64,000 nucleotides of DNA, taken from positions 1,209,501-1,273,500 of the forward strand of contig CP029329.1 in assembly GCA_003129525.1 (NCBI GenBank), written 5' to 3'. A program made the position numbers and the translations under genes. The number at the start of each line of letters is the position of its first letter. The stretch's first letter is position 1. Of the stretch, positions 1-7,863 are shown one piece after another. The notes under the pieces are model-generated. The model saw nothing but the letters and a program-made list of their open reading frames with translations, was not told the origin of the DNA and made no database searches. This DNA is from Clostridium beijerinckii (lineage in GTDB: Bacteria > Bacillota > Clostridia > Clostridiales > Clostridiaceae).

Positions 1-1
1 G

Positions 2-595
2 CCAGTTTTTTTATTGGTAGTGTTAACAGCGGCTTTGAATATATTTATGATTACTGGTGCAGAGGGCACAGAAGTTTTGAGGATAGGATTTCTAAAAGTG
101 TATCCAGAAGGGTTAAGTATTGCAGCTTTTATGGCTATTAGGTTAATTTTGTTGATAATAGGAACATCATTGTTAACATTAACTACGTCTCCTATTGAAT
201 TGACAGATGGAATTGAAAGATTACTTAAGCCAATTGGAAGGGAAATAGCTCATGAGTTAGCTATGATGATGACAATAGCACTAAGATTTATTCCTACATT
301 AATAGATGAAACCGATAAGATAATGAAAGCTCAAAAGGCTAGGGGCGCTGATTTTGAATCAGGTGGAGTTATAAAGAAAGCTAAAAGTTTAGTACCAATA
401 TTAGTGCCTTTATTTATAAGTTCATTTAGAAGAGCTGATGAACTTGCTATGGCAATGGAAGCAAGGGGTTATAGAGGTGGCTCTGGAAGAACTAGAATGA
501 AAGTATTAATGTTTTCATCTAAGGATGTAATTGCTTTTGTTGTATTTGGTGTATTAGTTGTATGGTGTTTAGTCGTTAGATTTGTATTAAGTTAA
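2..595 (+). CDS. ecfT: ECF transporter transmembrane subunit EcfT (5' end outside window)
   Basis: The reading frame is open to the left window edge and has no convincing start near it, so this is the C-terminal ~198 residues of a protein that is normally about 265 aa. EcfT is the membrane scaffold of energy-coupling-factor vitamin and metal transporters. It links the substrate-binding S component to the ATPases EcfA1 and EcfA2. Visible hallmarks are hydrophobic helices, the cytoplasmic coupling segment with an ARG box (KAQKARGADFESGG), and a second one further on (AMAMEARGYRGGSGRTR). These arginine motifs touch the ATPases. The gene is followed 16 bp later by truA, the usual ecfA1-ecfA2-ecfT-truA-rplM-rpsI order of Firmicutes, so the ATPase genes should lie just left of the window. 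Assignment is firm; only the missing start is uncertain. Confidence 0.93.
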   Translation, partial: PVFLLVVLTAALNIFMITGAEGTEVLRIGFLKVYPEGLSIAAFMAIRLILLIIGTSLLTLTTSPIELTDGIERLLKPIGREIAHELAMMMTIALRFIPTLIDETDKIMKAQKARGADFESGGVIKKAKSLVPILVPLFISSFRRADELAMAMEARGYRGGSGRTRMKVLMFSSKDVIAFVVFGVLVVWCLVVRFVLS

Positions 596-611
596 GATTA
601 AGAGGATATAA

Positions 612-1346
612 ATGAGAAATATAAAATTAATAATTGAATTTGATGGAAGTAATTTTTCTGGATGGCAAAGGCAACCTATAGGAAGAACTGTTCAAAGCGT
701 AATAGAAATAGCAATATTTAAGGCTACAGGAGAAAATATTATAATTAATGGAAGTTCTAGGACTGATGCGGGGGTACATGCAAGAGGACTGGTTGCAAGC
801 TTTTTTACTAATAGTACTATACCAGGAGATAAATTTAGAGAGGCTATAAATACAAGATTACCTGAGGATGTATCTATTATTAAATCCGAAGAGGTTGATA
901 AAAATTTTCATGCCAGGTATTCTTCAAAGGGAAAAACATATTCTTATACTATTGTTAATAGATATGAAAGATTGTCTTTAGGTCATCAATATTTATATCA
1001 TTGTAGATATAAATTAGATGTTGATGAAATGAGAAAAGCTTGCAAGTATTTTATAGGTAAGCATGATTTTAAAGCATTTATGTCTCCGGGAAGCTCTATA
1101 AAAACAACTACACGAAATATTGAAGAATTGTATATAGAACAAAAGAGGGATAGAATAAAAATATTTATAACAGCTGATGGCTTTTTATACAATATGGTCA
1201 GAATAATAGTGGGAACTTTAATTAAAGTTGGAAATGGAAAATTGAAAGCTGAAGAGATAGAAAGCATAATAATAGAAGGCAATAGAAAAAGAGCAGGTAT
1301 GTGTATATCACCAAATGGTTTAATATTAGAAAAAGTTTTTTATTAA
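612..1346 (+). CDS. truA: tRNA pseudouridine(38-40) synthase TruA
   Basis: TruA isomerises uridines 38-40 in the anticodon stem-loop of many tRNAs. The 244-aa length is normal for the family. The catalytic aspartate lies in [12 protein letters not shown] near residue 55, and the N-terminal [13 protein letters not shown] is the typical first strand of the fold. Later family signatures are [14 protein letters not shown] and [13 protein letters not shown]. The ATG is preceded by AAGAGGA at the expected distance. It follows ecfT by 16 bp and probably shares its transcript; the strong promoter after it starts a new unit for the two ribosomal protein genes. Confidence 0.97.
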   Translation: MRNIKLIIEFDGSNFSGWQRQPIGRTVQSVIEIAIFKATGENIIINGSSRTDAGVHARGLVASFFTNSTIPGDKFREAINTRLPEDVSIIKSEEVDKNFHARYSSKGKTYSYTIVNRYERLSLGHQYLYHCRYKLDVDEMRKACKYFIGKHDFKAFMSPGSSIKTTTRNIEELYIEQKRDRIKIFITADGFLYNMVRIIVGTLIKVGNGKLKAEEIESIIIEGNRKRAGMCISPNGLILEKVFY

Positions 1347-1360
1347 ATGGCAAAAAAATG

Positions 1361-1389
1361 TTGACACGCCCGTATGCGTGTATTATAAT
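1361..1389 (+). promoter_or_regulatory. Consensus vegetative promoter of rplM-rpsI
   Basis: TTGACA (1361-1366) and TATAAT (1384-1389) are separated by exactly 17 bp, a perfect sigma-A promoter. It lies right after truA and leaves a leader of about 110 nt before the rplM start, as expected for a highly expressed ribosomal protein operon. Confidence 0.9.
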
Positions 1390-1420
1390 AAGTTTGTTTG
1401 TTAAAACATTTATGTATATA

Positions 1421-1500
1421 AGATCCACTAACCTCGGGTCTTGATATAAAAGAAATTTACCTTTAAAAGGTAAGGAAATAATGTAAGTTCAAGGAGGGAA
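1421..1500 (+). ncRNA. Probable L13 ribosomal protein leader RNA
   Basis: The untranslated leader between the rplM promoter and the rplM RBS contains two hairpins. One is AGATCC (1421) pairing with GGGTCT around a 9-nt loop. The other is TTACCTT (1457-1463) pairing with AAGGTAA (1467-1473). Firmicutes rplM genes carry an autoregulatory L13 leader at this place, which is thought to bind L13 and lower operon expression. The position fits well; the match to the known family was judged from context and not aligned. Confidence 0.5.
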
Positions 1501-1504
1501 ACAG

Positions 1505-1939
1505 ATGAAATCATACATTGCTAAAGCAAGTGAAATCGAAAGAAAATGGTATGTAGTTGATGCAGATGGTAAGACACTAGGTAGAGTTGCTAGCCAAATT
1601 GCTTCAATTTTAAGAGGTAAGAATAAACCAATATTTACACCTAATGTTGATTGCGGAGACTTCGTTATTGTAATCAATGCAGAAAAAGTTGTTTTAACTG
1701 GTAAGAAGTTAGATCAAAAATTAATGAGAAAACATAGTTTTTATCCAGGTGGATTAAAAGAAACTCCTTATAGAGTAGTATTAGACAAGAAACCTGAATT
1801 CGCTTTTGAAGAAGCTGTAAGAAGAATGCTTCCAAATGGTGTATTAGGAAGACAAATGTTAAAGAAATTAAACGTATATAGAGGCGCAGAACATAATCAT
1901 GCAGCTCAAAAACCAGAAGTACTTGAGTTAAAGTACTAA
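1505..1939 (+). CDS. rplM: 50S ribosomal protein L13
   Basis: Early-assembly protein of the large ribosomal subunit. The 144 aa and the sequence ([65 protein letters not shown]) are characteristic. The ATG follows a strong AAGGAGGG RBS. It forms a two-gene operon with rpsI, 26 bp downstream, and is driven by the consensus promoter at 1361-1389. Confidence 0.99.
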   Translation: MKSYIAKASEIERKWYVVDADGKTLGRVASQIASILRGKNKPIFTPNVDCGDFVIVINAEKVVLTGKKLDQKLMRKHSFYPGGLKETPYRVVLDKKPEFAFEEAVRRMLPNGVLGRQMLKKLNVYRGAEHNHAAQKPEVLELKY

Positions 1940-1965
1940 TACTATCTCGGGAGGAGGAATAAAAA

Positions 1966-2358
1966 ATGGCAAAAGTTCAATATATGGGAACTGGAAGAAG
2001 AAAAAAATCAGTTGCAAGAGTAAGACTTGTACCAGGAAATGGTAATGTAGTTATAAATAAAAGAGAAATAGAAAACTTTTTTGGTTTAGAAACATTAAGA
2101 GTTATCGTAAACCAACCATTAGTTTTAACTGCAACTAAGGATAAGTTTGACGTGTTAGTAAATGTTCACGGTGGTGGATTTACAGGTCAAGCAGGAGCTA
2201 TCAGACATGGTATAGCTAGAGCATTAGTTAAATCAGATGAAGCTTTAAAATCAGAATTAAAGAAGGCAGGTTTCTTAACTAGAGATCCAAGAATGACAGA
2301 AAGAAAGAAATACGGTCTTAAAAAAGCAAGAAGAGCTCCACAATTCTCAAAGAGATAG
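1966..2358 (+). CDS. rpsI: 30S ribosomal protein S9
   Basis: Small-subunit protein whose basic C-terminal tail reaches the P-site tRNA; the typical end [12 protein letters not shown] is present. At 130 aa it is full length. Start is the ATG after GGGAGGAGG. The gene ends 12 bp before the hairpin terminator that served as integration site of the 13.4 kb element. The coding sequence itself is untouched by the insertion. In Firmicutes cwlD normally lies a little downstream of rpsI; here it reappears beyond the element at 16093. Confidence 0.99.
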   Translation: MAKVQYMGTGRRKKSVARVRLVPGNGNVVINKREIENFFGLETLRVIVNQPLVLTATKDKFDVLVNVHGGGFTGQAGAIRHGIARALVKSDEALKSELKKAGFLTRDPRMTERKKYGLKKARRAPQFSKR

Positions 2359-2370
2359 TATTTGGAGTAC

Positions 2371-2410
2371 AAGAAAACCCACAAACTTATTGTTTGTGGG
2401 TTTTCTTTTT
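2371..2410 (+). terminator. Intrinsic terminator of rplM-rpsI, also the left attachment site
   Basis: A 16-bp stem (2371-2386 with 2392-2407) around a TTATT loop runs into a T-rich stretch. The right arm and part of the T-tract belong to the 24-bp direct repeat, so the element integrated inside this terminator. The base run after the repeat (CTTTTT) comes from the element and still completes a U-tract, so rpsI stays terminated. Confidence 0.92.
2381..2404 (+). repeat. attL, left 24-bp core repeat
   Basis: Identical over 24 bp to 15811-15834. The core has dyad symmetry (ACAAAC and GTTTGT around TTATT), and the bases beyond each end differ between copies. It lies 282 bp from the integrase stop codon, the usual place for an attachment site. 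Confidence 0.9.
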
Positions 2411-2474
2411 ATATATGTATAATAAATCAAGTTATAGCAACAGTTAAAGGAATTATAAAATATTACTATTATTT

Positions 2475-2513
2475 TTTTACACCTATTTTTACACCATATA
2501 GAAATTTTACACC
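2475..2513 (+). repeat. Three TTTTACACC repeats in the left arm
   Basis: Copies of TTTTACACC start at 2475, 2487 and 2505. A related TTTACACC pair is found at 15689-15708 near the other end, in the same orientation. They lie between the att core and the 9-bp array, where integrase or excisionase sites are expected. The role is inferred from position only. Confidence 0.55.
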
Positions 2514-2553
2514 AGGATATAAAAAAATATAAAAATATTAAAGTTTGCAAAAA

Positions 2554-2655
2554 TTAGGGTACTTAGGGTACTTTTTTAAAAAAACATTGATATGACTGAA
2601 TTAGTACCGATTGAGTACCCTAAAAACATTAGAGTACTTAGAGTACTTAGGGTAC
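2554..2655 (+). repeat. Left-end array of 9-bp repeats TTAGGGTAC
   Basis: Direct copies are at 2554, 2563, 2629, 2638 and 2647 (two read TTAGAGTAC), abutting head to tail in groups of two and three. One inverted copy GTACCCTAA is at 2615. The right end has the same motif with polarity reversed. Candidate roles are arm-type binding sites for the integrase or iterons for the primase-helicase. The integrase has the N-terminal domain type that binds such arm sites in Tn916-like systems. Confidence 0.75.
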
Positions 2656-2685
2656 TGGAATATATTTAAGCAAAAAAAAGAGGAC

Positions 2686-3885
2686 TTATTTAGCCCTCAT
2701 AGATACATACAGATCATTTAATTTTGATGCAGCCATAATCTTCATATCTTCAAGTACATGAGTGTATATATCTAAAGTAATAGATATATCGCTATGACCT
2801 AATAATTTTTGTACAGTCTTTGGAACTTCTCCAAGTTCAAATAGCCTTGTAGCATAAGTATGTCTTAAATCATGGAATTTTCTATTATTGATTATTTTAG
2901 TTTTATCAGTTTCAGCAGTATTAATATTATCTATTATTTTATTCATTCTTTTTCTTACACTACTACTATCTAAATATTTACCATATGAAGTACAGAATAC
3001 TAAATTATTATCAGTATACAAATTAGCAAGCTTAAATTTTTTTTCTAGTTGCTTTAATCTATACTGTTTTAGTTGTTCAGACAGAGCAGAAGGAATTGAA
3101 ACACGTCTGACACTATTTACAGTCTTTGGGGTTTGTATTATTGTCTTTAAAGGTTCACGTCCTTCTCTTGATACATCAGCCACACTTTTGACAGTCTTAT
3201 TAACATCAATGTAACATTCTTCAAAATAAATATCTTCCCATGTAAGAGCAAATAATTCACCTTGCCGCATACCAGTATTTAGAGCCGTAAGAAATAACAT
3301 TTCTAACTGATTATCCTTAATAGATGAAATAAACATTTGTTGTTCATCTAATGTAAATGGTTGAACTTTACCAGCTTTAGTTAATTTAGTTTGTTGATCT
3401 TCTTTAGGTAATACAATAGCACCAGTAAAATCTTTAATTAAAATATTATTGTTATAAGCATACTTTATGCAAGGGGCTATTAATTTATTTAATGTGGCTA
3501 CACAATTTACAGATGATCCGCTTTTAATCAGTTCGTTGTAATAGCCTTGAATGTCAGTTAATGCTATATCTTTAATTTTAATTTTTGATAAAGAACTATC
3601 TTTTATATAGTTTCTATATATACTCTCATATCTTTCTTTGGTAGAAGGTTTTACAATTGAAAATTTTACATCAAAAAGCCAGTTAGCAAAAAAGGTTTCA
3701 AAAAAGTCTTTATTATTAACAATATTATTTTCAAGTTCATTTCTAATAGTTCTTATCTTTTGATCAAGTTCCTTAACAGTTGGAGCATATACATCTTTAG
3801 GCTTATTTAAATTTTTGTGCCTTAATCTAAAATAATAATATTCTTTACCATTGATGGTTCTTTTAAGATAATTAGTCTTAGCCAT
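2686..3885 (-). CDS. int: Tyrosine recombinase integrase of the element
   Basis: A 399-aa site-specific recombinase that should catalyse integration into and, with a partner, excision from the rpsI terminator. The N-terminal ~50 residues (INGKEYYYFRLRHKN) look like the arm-site DNA-binding domain of Tn916- and phage-type integrases. A SAM-like core-binding domain follows (about 60-150) and then the catalytic domain. Catalytic residues visible are the Arg in GMRQGELFALTW (near 207), HDLRHTYATRLFELG (near 340) and the nucleophilic Tyr in LLGHSDISITLDIYTHV (near 375). Its ATG abuts the stop codon of the upstream repressor gene, so the two are translationally coupled and expressed leftward together. 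It is the gene nearest attL, as in most integrating elements. Confidence 0.96.
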   Translation of the reverse strand: MAKTNYLKRTINGKEYYYFRLRHKNLNKPKDVYAPTVKELDQKIRTIRNELENNIVNNKDFFETFFANWLFDVKFSIVKPSTKERYESIYRNYIKDSSLSKIKIKDIALTDIQGYYNELIKSGSSVNCVATLNKLIAPCIKYAYNNNILIKDFTGAIVLPKEDQQTKLTKAGKVQPFTLDEQQMFISSIKDNQLEMLFLTALNTGMRQGELFALTWEDIYFEECYIDVNKTVKSVADVSREGREPLKTIIQTPKTVNSVRRVSIPSALSEQLKQYRLKQLEKKFKLANLYTDNNLVFCTSYGKYLDSSSVRKRMNKIIDNINTAETDKTKIINNRKFHDLRHTYATRLFELGEVPKTVQKLLGHSDISITLDIYTHVLEDMKIMAASKLNDLYVSMRAK

Positions 3886-4395
3886 TTATTCACCTTCTTG
3901 TAAAGTTTTTGAAAGTTCAAGATTGTTATTGCTAAAATCGTCAAATATTGATATATCATTTTTTTTTGAACAAATCAATTGAATACTGTTATAAATGTCA
4001 CGCTTTAAATCTCTTTGTTCTATTTTAGACAGTTCTTTATAATTTATATTAAATTCTTTTTTAAAGGCTCTAGTCTGAACTAAATAATGAACATAGTGTT
4101 TAAAATCATTACAATTGTTATCAACAGTCATGAAAGCTTCATATTCTATTGTATTTATTCTATCTATTGTAACTTCTTCTTCTGAATTATAGTGTTTTTC
4201 TGTAAGATCCATCATAGGAATATTTAATTTTTCACTTATGTCACAAATTGTAGTAAATGGAGCATCAACATTTCCAGCTTCGTATTTTCGTATAGTACTT
4301 TCACTTTTACCTATTATTTTGCCTAAAGCGGCTTGAGTAAGTTTTTTTTGTTTTCTGACCCTTTTTAAATTTTCGGAAAAATAAGAGTATGCCAT
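3886..4395 (-). CDS. XRE-family repressor of the element
   Basis: The first ~65 residues form a Cro/CI-type helix-turn-helix (FSENLKRVRKQKKLTQAALG, KSESTIRKYEAGNVDAP). The remaining ~100 residues are acidic and unassigned. It carries no LexA-like peptidase motif that I can see, so it is unlikely to be induced by self-cleavage. In satellites of this kind the master repressor (Stl-type) is often released by a helper-phage protein. It is divergent from the excisionase-replication operon and the intergenic region carries repeated GGTAA half-sites, the likely operators. The ATG follows GAGGTGA. It is co-transcribed with the integrase. Confidence 0.85.
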   Translation of the reverse strand: MAYSYFSENLKRVRKQKKLTQAALGKIIGKSESTIRKYEAGNVDAPFTTICDISEKLNIPMMDLTEKHYNSEEEVTIDRINTIEYEAFMTVDNNCNDFKHYVHYLVQTRAFKKEFNINYKELSKIEQRDLKRDIYNSIQLICSKKNDISIFDDFSNNNLELSKTLQEGE

Positions 4396-4425
4396 AATAT
4401 CACCTCATATAAAATAATATCACAA

Positions 4426-4514
4426 CCGGTAATTAAAATACAATATAAAATAAAAAAATATTGACAGAGGTAATATAAAGGAATATAATCAAGAAAACAG
4501 GTAACTATATTACC
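4426..4514 (+). promoter_or_regulatory. Early rightward promoter with repressor operator candidates
   Basis: TTGACA (4461-4466), a 17-bp spacer and TATAAT (4484-4489) form a perfect promoter reading toward the excisionase and primase genes. GGTAA half-sites occur at about 4428 and 4469 (within the spacer). A full dyad GGTAA-N5-TTACC is at 4500-4514, over the likely transcription start. This layout is that of a repressible early promoter controlled by the divergent XRE protein. The promoter is seen directly; operator function is inferred. Confidence 0.75.
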
Positions 4515-4596
4515 GAAAAATAAGGGCGGTCAGATAGGGGGGAAGTAAAAATAAATAATTAGCAAGTTTTTAGTAAATAGAATGGAGGGATAACAA

Positions 4597-4785
4597 ATGA
4601 ATAATACAACAGTAGAAAAAATTGTGATTAGTCCTAAAGAAGCAATGCAATATTTAGGGTGCGGAAGAAATACAATGTATGAAGTTTTATTGAAGGATAA
4701 GAACTTCCCAAAATTTAAGATAGGAAGTAAATTTTATATCAATAAAGATAAGCTCCAAGAATGGGCAAATAAACAATGCAGATAA
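4597..4785 (+). CDS. Excisionase / AlpA-type helix-turn-helix protein
   Basis: A 62-aa winged-HTH protein of the MerR-like excisionase family: SPKEAMQYLGCGRNTMYEVL followed by FKIGSKFYINKDKLQEW. Proteins of this type are recombination directionality factors or AlpA-like activators. It is the first gene of the rightward early operon, preceded by GGAGGG, and 14 bp before the primase gene. The placement fits a factor made on derepression to drive excision, probably acting at the repeat arrays or the TTTTACACC boxes. Confidence 0.85.
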   Translation: MNNTTVEKIVISPKEAMQYLGCGRNTMYEVLLKDKNFPKFKIGSKFYINKDKLQEWANKQCR

Positions 4786-4799
4786 AAGTAGGTGATTAA

Positions 4800-6944
4800 G
4801 TGGACAAGGAAAATTTCATATCAATAAGTAAAGACATATTTCCAATAGTTCCACTGTTTGATAACTCAAAAATACCAAATGTGAAATGGAGCGATAGGAA
4901 TTGTCAAATAAAAACAAAAGAAGAATTTAAAAATATATCATCAAGAGCATACAAAAAAGAAGTAACAGGTTTTTCTCTTTTAACTGGTAAAGATAGCAAT
5001 ATTATTGTTATAGATATTGATAAAAATCATGGTGATGGATCAGTTGACGGTGAAGAAAGTTTTAATGAATTGATAAAAGATTTATCAGAAGAAGATAAAC
5101 AAAAGATAAAAGATACATTTACAGTTAAAACACCAAATGGTGGAAGTCATTTATATTTTAAATATAAAGAAGGATTAAAAAACAAAGCCGATTATTTACC
5201 TGGTGTTGACATAAGAACTGATGGAGGAATAATTGTATTACCTGGCAGTAAAGCCAAAGTTAAAGATGAAATTAGAGAATACAAACTATTAAATGATACA
5301 AATATTAATGAAATGCCAAAACCATTATTTGATAAGTTTATACAATTAGGACAACCAGTTAAAAAAAAAGCAACTCAAGTTGTAGGTCCAGCTGCAAGTT
5401 CTACTTATAAAGAAGGTGTTAGAAACCAGGAACTATTTAAAGAAGTTATTGGAATAGTAAGCAAATCAAGTATAAGAGATATTACAACAATTACATCAAT
5501 AGCAAAAGGGTTAAATTTACTTAAATGTAATCTACCGTTAGATGATGAAGAAGTTGAAAATATTATTGGAAGTATATCACAAAGATTGAACCCTTCTTAT
5601 TGTGATGAAAAAGGAAATATTAATAATTACTCATTATCTGAGTATATAATTCAAGATCAACCTAGTTATACAAAAGGTAACTTATGGTTTATGTATGATA
5701 ATAAAAAAGGTTTTTATAAATATATGGAGTTTAGAGAAGTTCAAAGAATGTATTTCAAATATGCAATAAATGATAAAGATAAAACTATTATAAAATCAAA
5801 GAATTTTGCAGAATTATTAATGCTAAGTAGTGAAGACGCAAGAGAAATACATGACGAAAAAAGATATATTAATTGCTTAAATGGAGTTATTGATATTGGA
5901 AATAATACAATGTTGCCACATGATCCTAAGTACAAAACAGAAGTACAGTTCAAAGCTAATTTAATAACAGAGCCAACCAAGTACAAAGAATTATTTGATA
6001 AATCAGAGTTTAAGAAATTCTTAAATAGTACCTTAGATGAAGGAAGTATAAAAACACTTCAAGAATCATGGGGGCTTATGTTATCGCCACACGCTAGAGA
6101 AGTTCAAAATTGTTTTATATATAAGGGTGAAGGTAGTAATGGAAAATCCGTAACATTTGATATTCAAGAAGCTTTAATTGAAGATGATAATCATATTTGT
6201 AGTATTGGATTAGGTGATTTTGGAGAAACATTTGCAATATCAGTTGCAGAAGGAAAACACGTTAATATAGTTCGTGATGATGAATTAAGTGGGAAAACTG
6301 TTAGCAAAGCTTTTAAATCAATGTGTTGTGGTGAACCAGTTACAGTTAATCGAAAAAATAAAGATCTAGTTAGATTAGGATTTAACATGACAATGTTTTT
6401 TGGATTGAATAGACTACCAAGTGCAGCAGATAAGTCAACAGGATTTTTTAGAAGACCTATAATTATTCCGTTTAATAATTCCTTTGGTACAGATAAGGAA
6501 GTTTCAGAAGGTACAAGAGATAAAGTTAAAGATCCTAAAATTGCAGAGAGGATAATTGAGAATGAATTAGATATAGTTTTTACATTTGCTTATGTGGGAC
6601 TTAATAGAGTTAAAAAAAATAATTGGAAAGTAACAGTAAGTAAAGCAGCAGAACATGAAATGGAAGAATACAGAGAAGAAGTTGATTCCGCATATGCTTT
6701 CTTTAAAGAAAAGATAACAAAAGTTCATAAGAAAAATATTAAAATTTCTAAAGGTGAAGTTTACAAAACTTATAATGATTGGTGTATATCAAATAGTATA
6801 ATGCCAATGAATAAAACTCACTTTGGTAGGCAGCTATCTAGTTTTGGAGTTAAGCACATAAAGAGTAATAGTGTAGGTTATTACTTAGATATTGAAGTTG
6901 ATGATCTGATATTAATTGAAGATAAACGAGGAATATTTAAATAA
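4800..6944 (+). CDS. Primase-polymerase / SF3 helicase replication protein
   Basis: A 714-aa two-module replicase of the Pri-Rep type found on satellites and plasmids. The N-terminal primase-polymerase domain (about 1-190) shows the metal-binding acidic pair IVIDID (Asp72 and Asp74) and the TPNGGSHLYFKY motif with His117. The C-terminal half is a D5/P4-like superfamily 3 helicase. Its Walker A is GEGSNGKS (residues 443-450), followed by a DDE cluster, and the region FFGLNRLPSAADKSTGFFRRP carries sensor and arginine-finger residues. A C-terminal winged-helix segment follows. Start is GTG at 4800, supported by AGGTG upstream. This lets the element replicate itself after induction. No separate initiator gene is present, so origin recognition probably lies in this protein. 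Confidence 0.92.
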   Translation: MDKENFISISKDIFPIVPLFDNSKIPNVKWSDRNCQIKTKEEFKNISSRAYKKEVTGFSLLTGKDSNIIVIDIDKNHGDGSVDGEESFNELIKDLSEEDKQKIKDTFTVKTPNGGSHLYFKYKEGLKNKADYLPGVDIRTDGGIIVLPGSKAKVKDEIREYKLLNDTNINEMPKPLFDKFIQLGQPVKKKATQVVGPAASSTYKEGVRNQELFKEVIGIVSKSSIRDITTITSIAKGLNLLKCNLPLDDEEVENIIGSISQRLNPSYCDEKGNINNYSLSEYIIQDQPSYTKGNLWFMYDNKKGFYKYMEFREVQRMYFKYAINDKDKTIIKSKNFAELLMLSSEDAREIHDEKRYINCLNGVIDIGNNTMLPHDPKYKTEVQFKANLITEPTKYKELFDKSEFKKFLNSTLDEGSIKTLQESWGLMLSPHAREVQNCFIYKGEGSNGKSVTFDIQEALIEDDNHICSIGLGDFGETFAISVAEGKHVNIVRDDELSGKTVSKAFKSMCCGEPVTVNRKNKDLVRLGFNMTMFFGLNRLPSAADKSTGFFRRPIIIPFNNSFGTDKEVSEGTRDKVKDPKIAERIIENELDIVFTFAYVGLNRVKKNNWKVTVSKAAEHEMEEYREEVDSAYAFFKEKITKVHKKNIKISKGEVYKTYNDWCISNSIMPMNKTHFGRQLSSFGVKHIKSNSVGYYLDIEVDDLILIEDKRGIFK

Positions 6945-6956
6945 AAAAAGTAGCAT

Positions 6957-7006
6957 TCCAAAAGGAACACCACAAATACTCACAATATTAGTGTATCTCT
7001 TTTGGA
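6957..7006 (+). other. Hairpin after the primase gene, possible origin or RNA element
   Basis: TCCAAAAG (6957-6964) pairs with CTTTTGGA (6999-7006), and an inner CAC/GTG extends the fold. No T-run follows, so it is not a standard terminator. Noncoding DNA next to a Pri-Rep gene is a plausible replication origin, but no clear iterons are seen here. Confidence 0.4.
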
Positions 7007-7060
7007 GTAAAATTGCAAGGACTTAAAGCATACCAAAATTAATTTATGGAGGGATACACA

Positions 7061-7339
7061 ATGATTAATATTCAAGAATTAAAAAAGCAACTCCAAGAAG
7101 GCACATTCTATTATCATAAGTTCGGATTATTAGTTAAAGGCAAAGTAAACATTGTATTACAAGAAAGTGAGGACACTTTAAATGTTAATTTTGTCGGTGG
7201 AAATGTAGATGTATATATAGATAAGATTGAACCAGTTAAAAGACCAGGAAACATTATAGCAAAGTTTGAATGGTGTTATTTATTAAAAAATTATTATCAT
7301 GATGTAATTGGGTATATAGGATTAAAAAAGGAGGATTAA
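7061..7339 (+). CDS. Small early protein, function unknown
   Basis: I do not recognise this 92-aa protein. An ATG at 7046 overlaps the Shine-Dalgarno (ATGGAGGG), so the real start is taken as the ATG at 7061 (MINIQELKKQLQEG). The sequence looks like a compact soluble beta-rich fold (ISYYHKFGLLVKGKVNIVL-like strand pattern) with no membrane segment or cysteines of note. It lies in the early region after the primase with overlapping downstream genes, so it is probably part of the same operon. Confidence 0.75.
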   Translation: MINIQELKKQLQEGTFYYHKFGLLVKGKVNIVLQESEDTLNVNFVGGNVDVYIDKIEPVKRPGNIIAKFEWCYLLKNYYHDVIGYIGLKKED

Positions 7340-7342
7340 TTA

Positions 7343-7441
7343 ATGAATTCAGTATTTGAGATAGATTTAGAGTTAATAAGGTTATTGGAAAAGTTAAAAG
7401 AGAGGTGTATAAATAATGATAAAACTACAAATGAGATATAA
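7343..7441 (+). CDS. Very small early protein (32 aa), unknown
   Basis: ATG at 7343 follows AAAGGAGG by a short spacer that overlaps the end of the previous gene. The 32-residue product (starting MNSVFEIDLELIRLLEKL) is mainly one amphipathic helix. It overlaps the next small gene by 26 bp. A good RBS and operon position support it, but its length makes coding potential uncertain. Confidence 0.45.
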   Translation: MNSVFEIDLELIRLLEKLKERCINNDKTTNEI

Positions 7442-7559
7442 GACAGAAGAAGAAAAAGCTAAAATACTTGAAATGTTATCAACTGGAGTAACAATTAAAA
7501 AAATAAGTGATCCATATAAAAGCGGTCAATATTATAGAGTTTATTTAGATGTTGAATAA
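7416..7559 (+). CDS. Small phage-type protein (47 aa)
   Basis: A 47-residue reading frame begins MIKLQMRYKTEEEKAKILEM and ends with a YRVYLDVE strand. It has GAGAGGTG upstream at a proper distance. Proteins of this size beginning MIKLQ-RYKTEEEK are common in clostridial and other Firmicutes phages, with unknown function. The helix-then-strand pattern suggests a small alpha/beta domain. It starts inside the previous small gene, a typical coupled overlap. Confidence 0.65.
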   Translation: MIKLQMRYKTEEEKAKILEMLSTGVTIKKISDPYKSGQYYRVYLDVE

Positions 7560-7584
7560 TTAAAATAATGGAGGAATGTAAAAA

Positions 7585-7812
7585 ATGAAAAGAGAAATAG
7601 AATTATTAATTAAAGGTGCTAATATAGAAATAATTAAGGTGTTAAGAGATTTTAATGACACTATGAATGCAACATTAGGTGATACAGTTACTATTACATC
7701 AAATACAGGCGTAATCACAAGAAAAGCAACATTGCGAGATACAATAGAATTTTATCAAGATGAATGGTGTAGGGTTTTAGAGAAATTAAATGAATTAGGA
7801 ATTGAAATTTAA
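7585..7812 (+). CDS. Hypothetical early protein (75 aa)
   Basis: Not recognised. A 75-aa soluble protein with an RBS (GGAGGAATG) and ATG at 7585. The sequence alternates helix (EIELLIKGANIEIIKVLRDF) with a short beta stretch (TVTITSNTGVIT) and a final helix ending LNELGIEI. It is the last gene of the early cluster before a noncoding interval containing a promoter-like -10 and a folded RNA. A regulatory or replication-accessory role is possible, but nothing in the sequence proves it. Confidence 0.75.
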   Translation: MKREIELLIKGANIEIIKVLRDFNDTMNATLGDTVTITSNTGVITRKATLRDTIEFYQDEWCRVLEKLNELGIEI

Positions 7813-7863
7813 AAATATATCATTAAACCATTGAAAATGGTATGTTTAAACGTTTTTATATGG

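Noticed and set aside
2554-2655. Short repeats considered as a CRISPR array
   Set aside because: Units are 9 bp, partly head to tail, with one inverted and no regular spacers; no cas genes nearby.
7046-7060. ATG at 7046 as start of the small early gene
   Set aside because: That ATG overlaps the Shine-Dalgarno GGAGGG serving the ATG at 7061.
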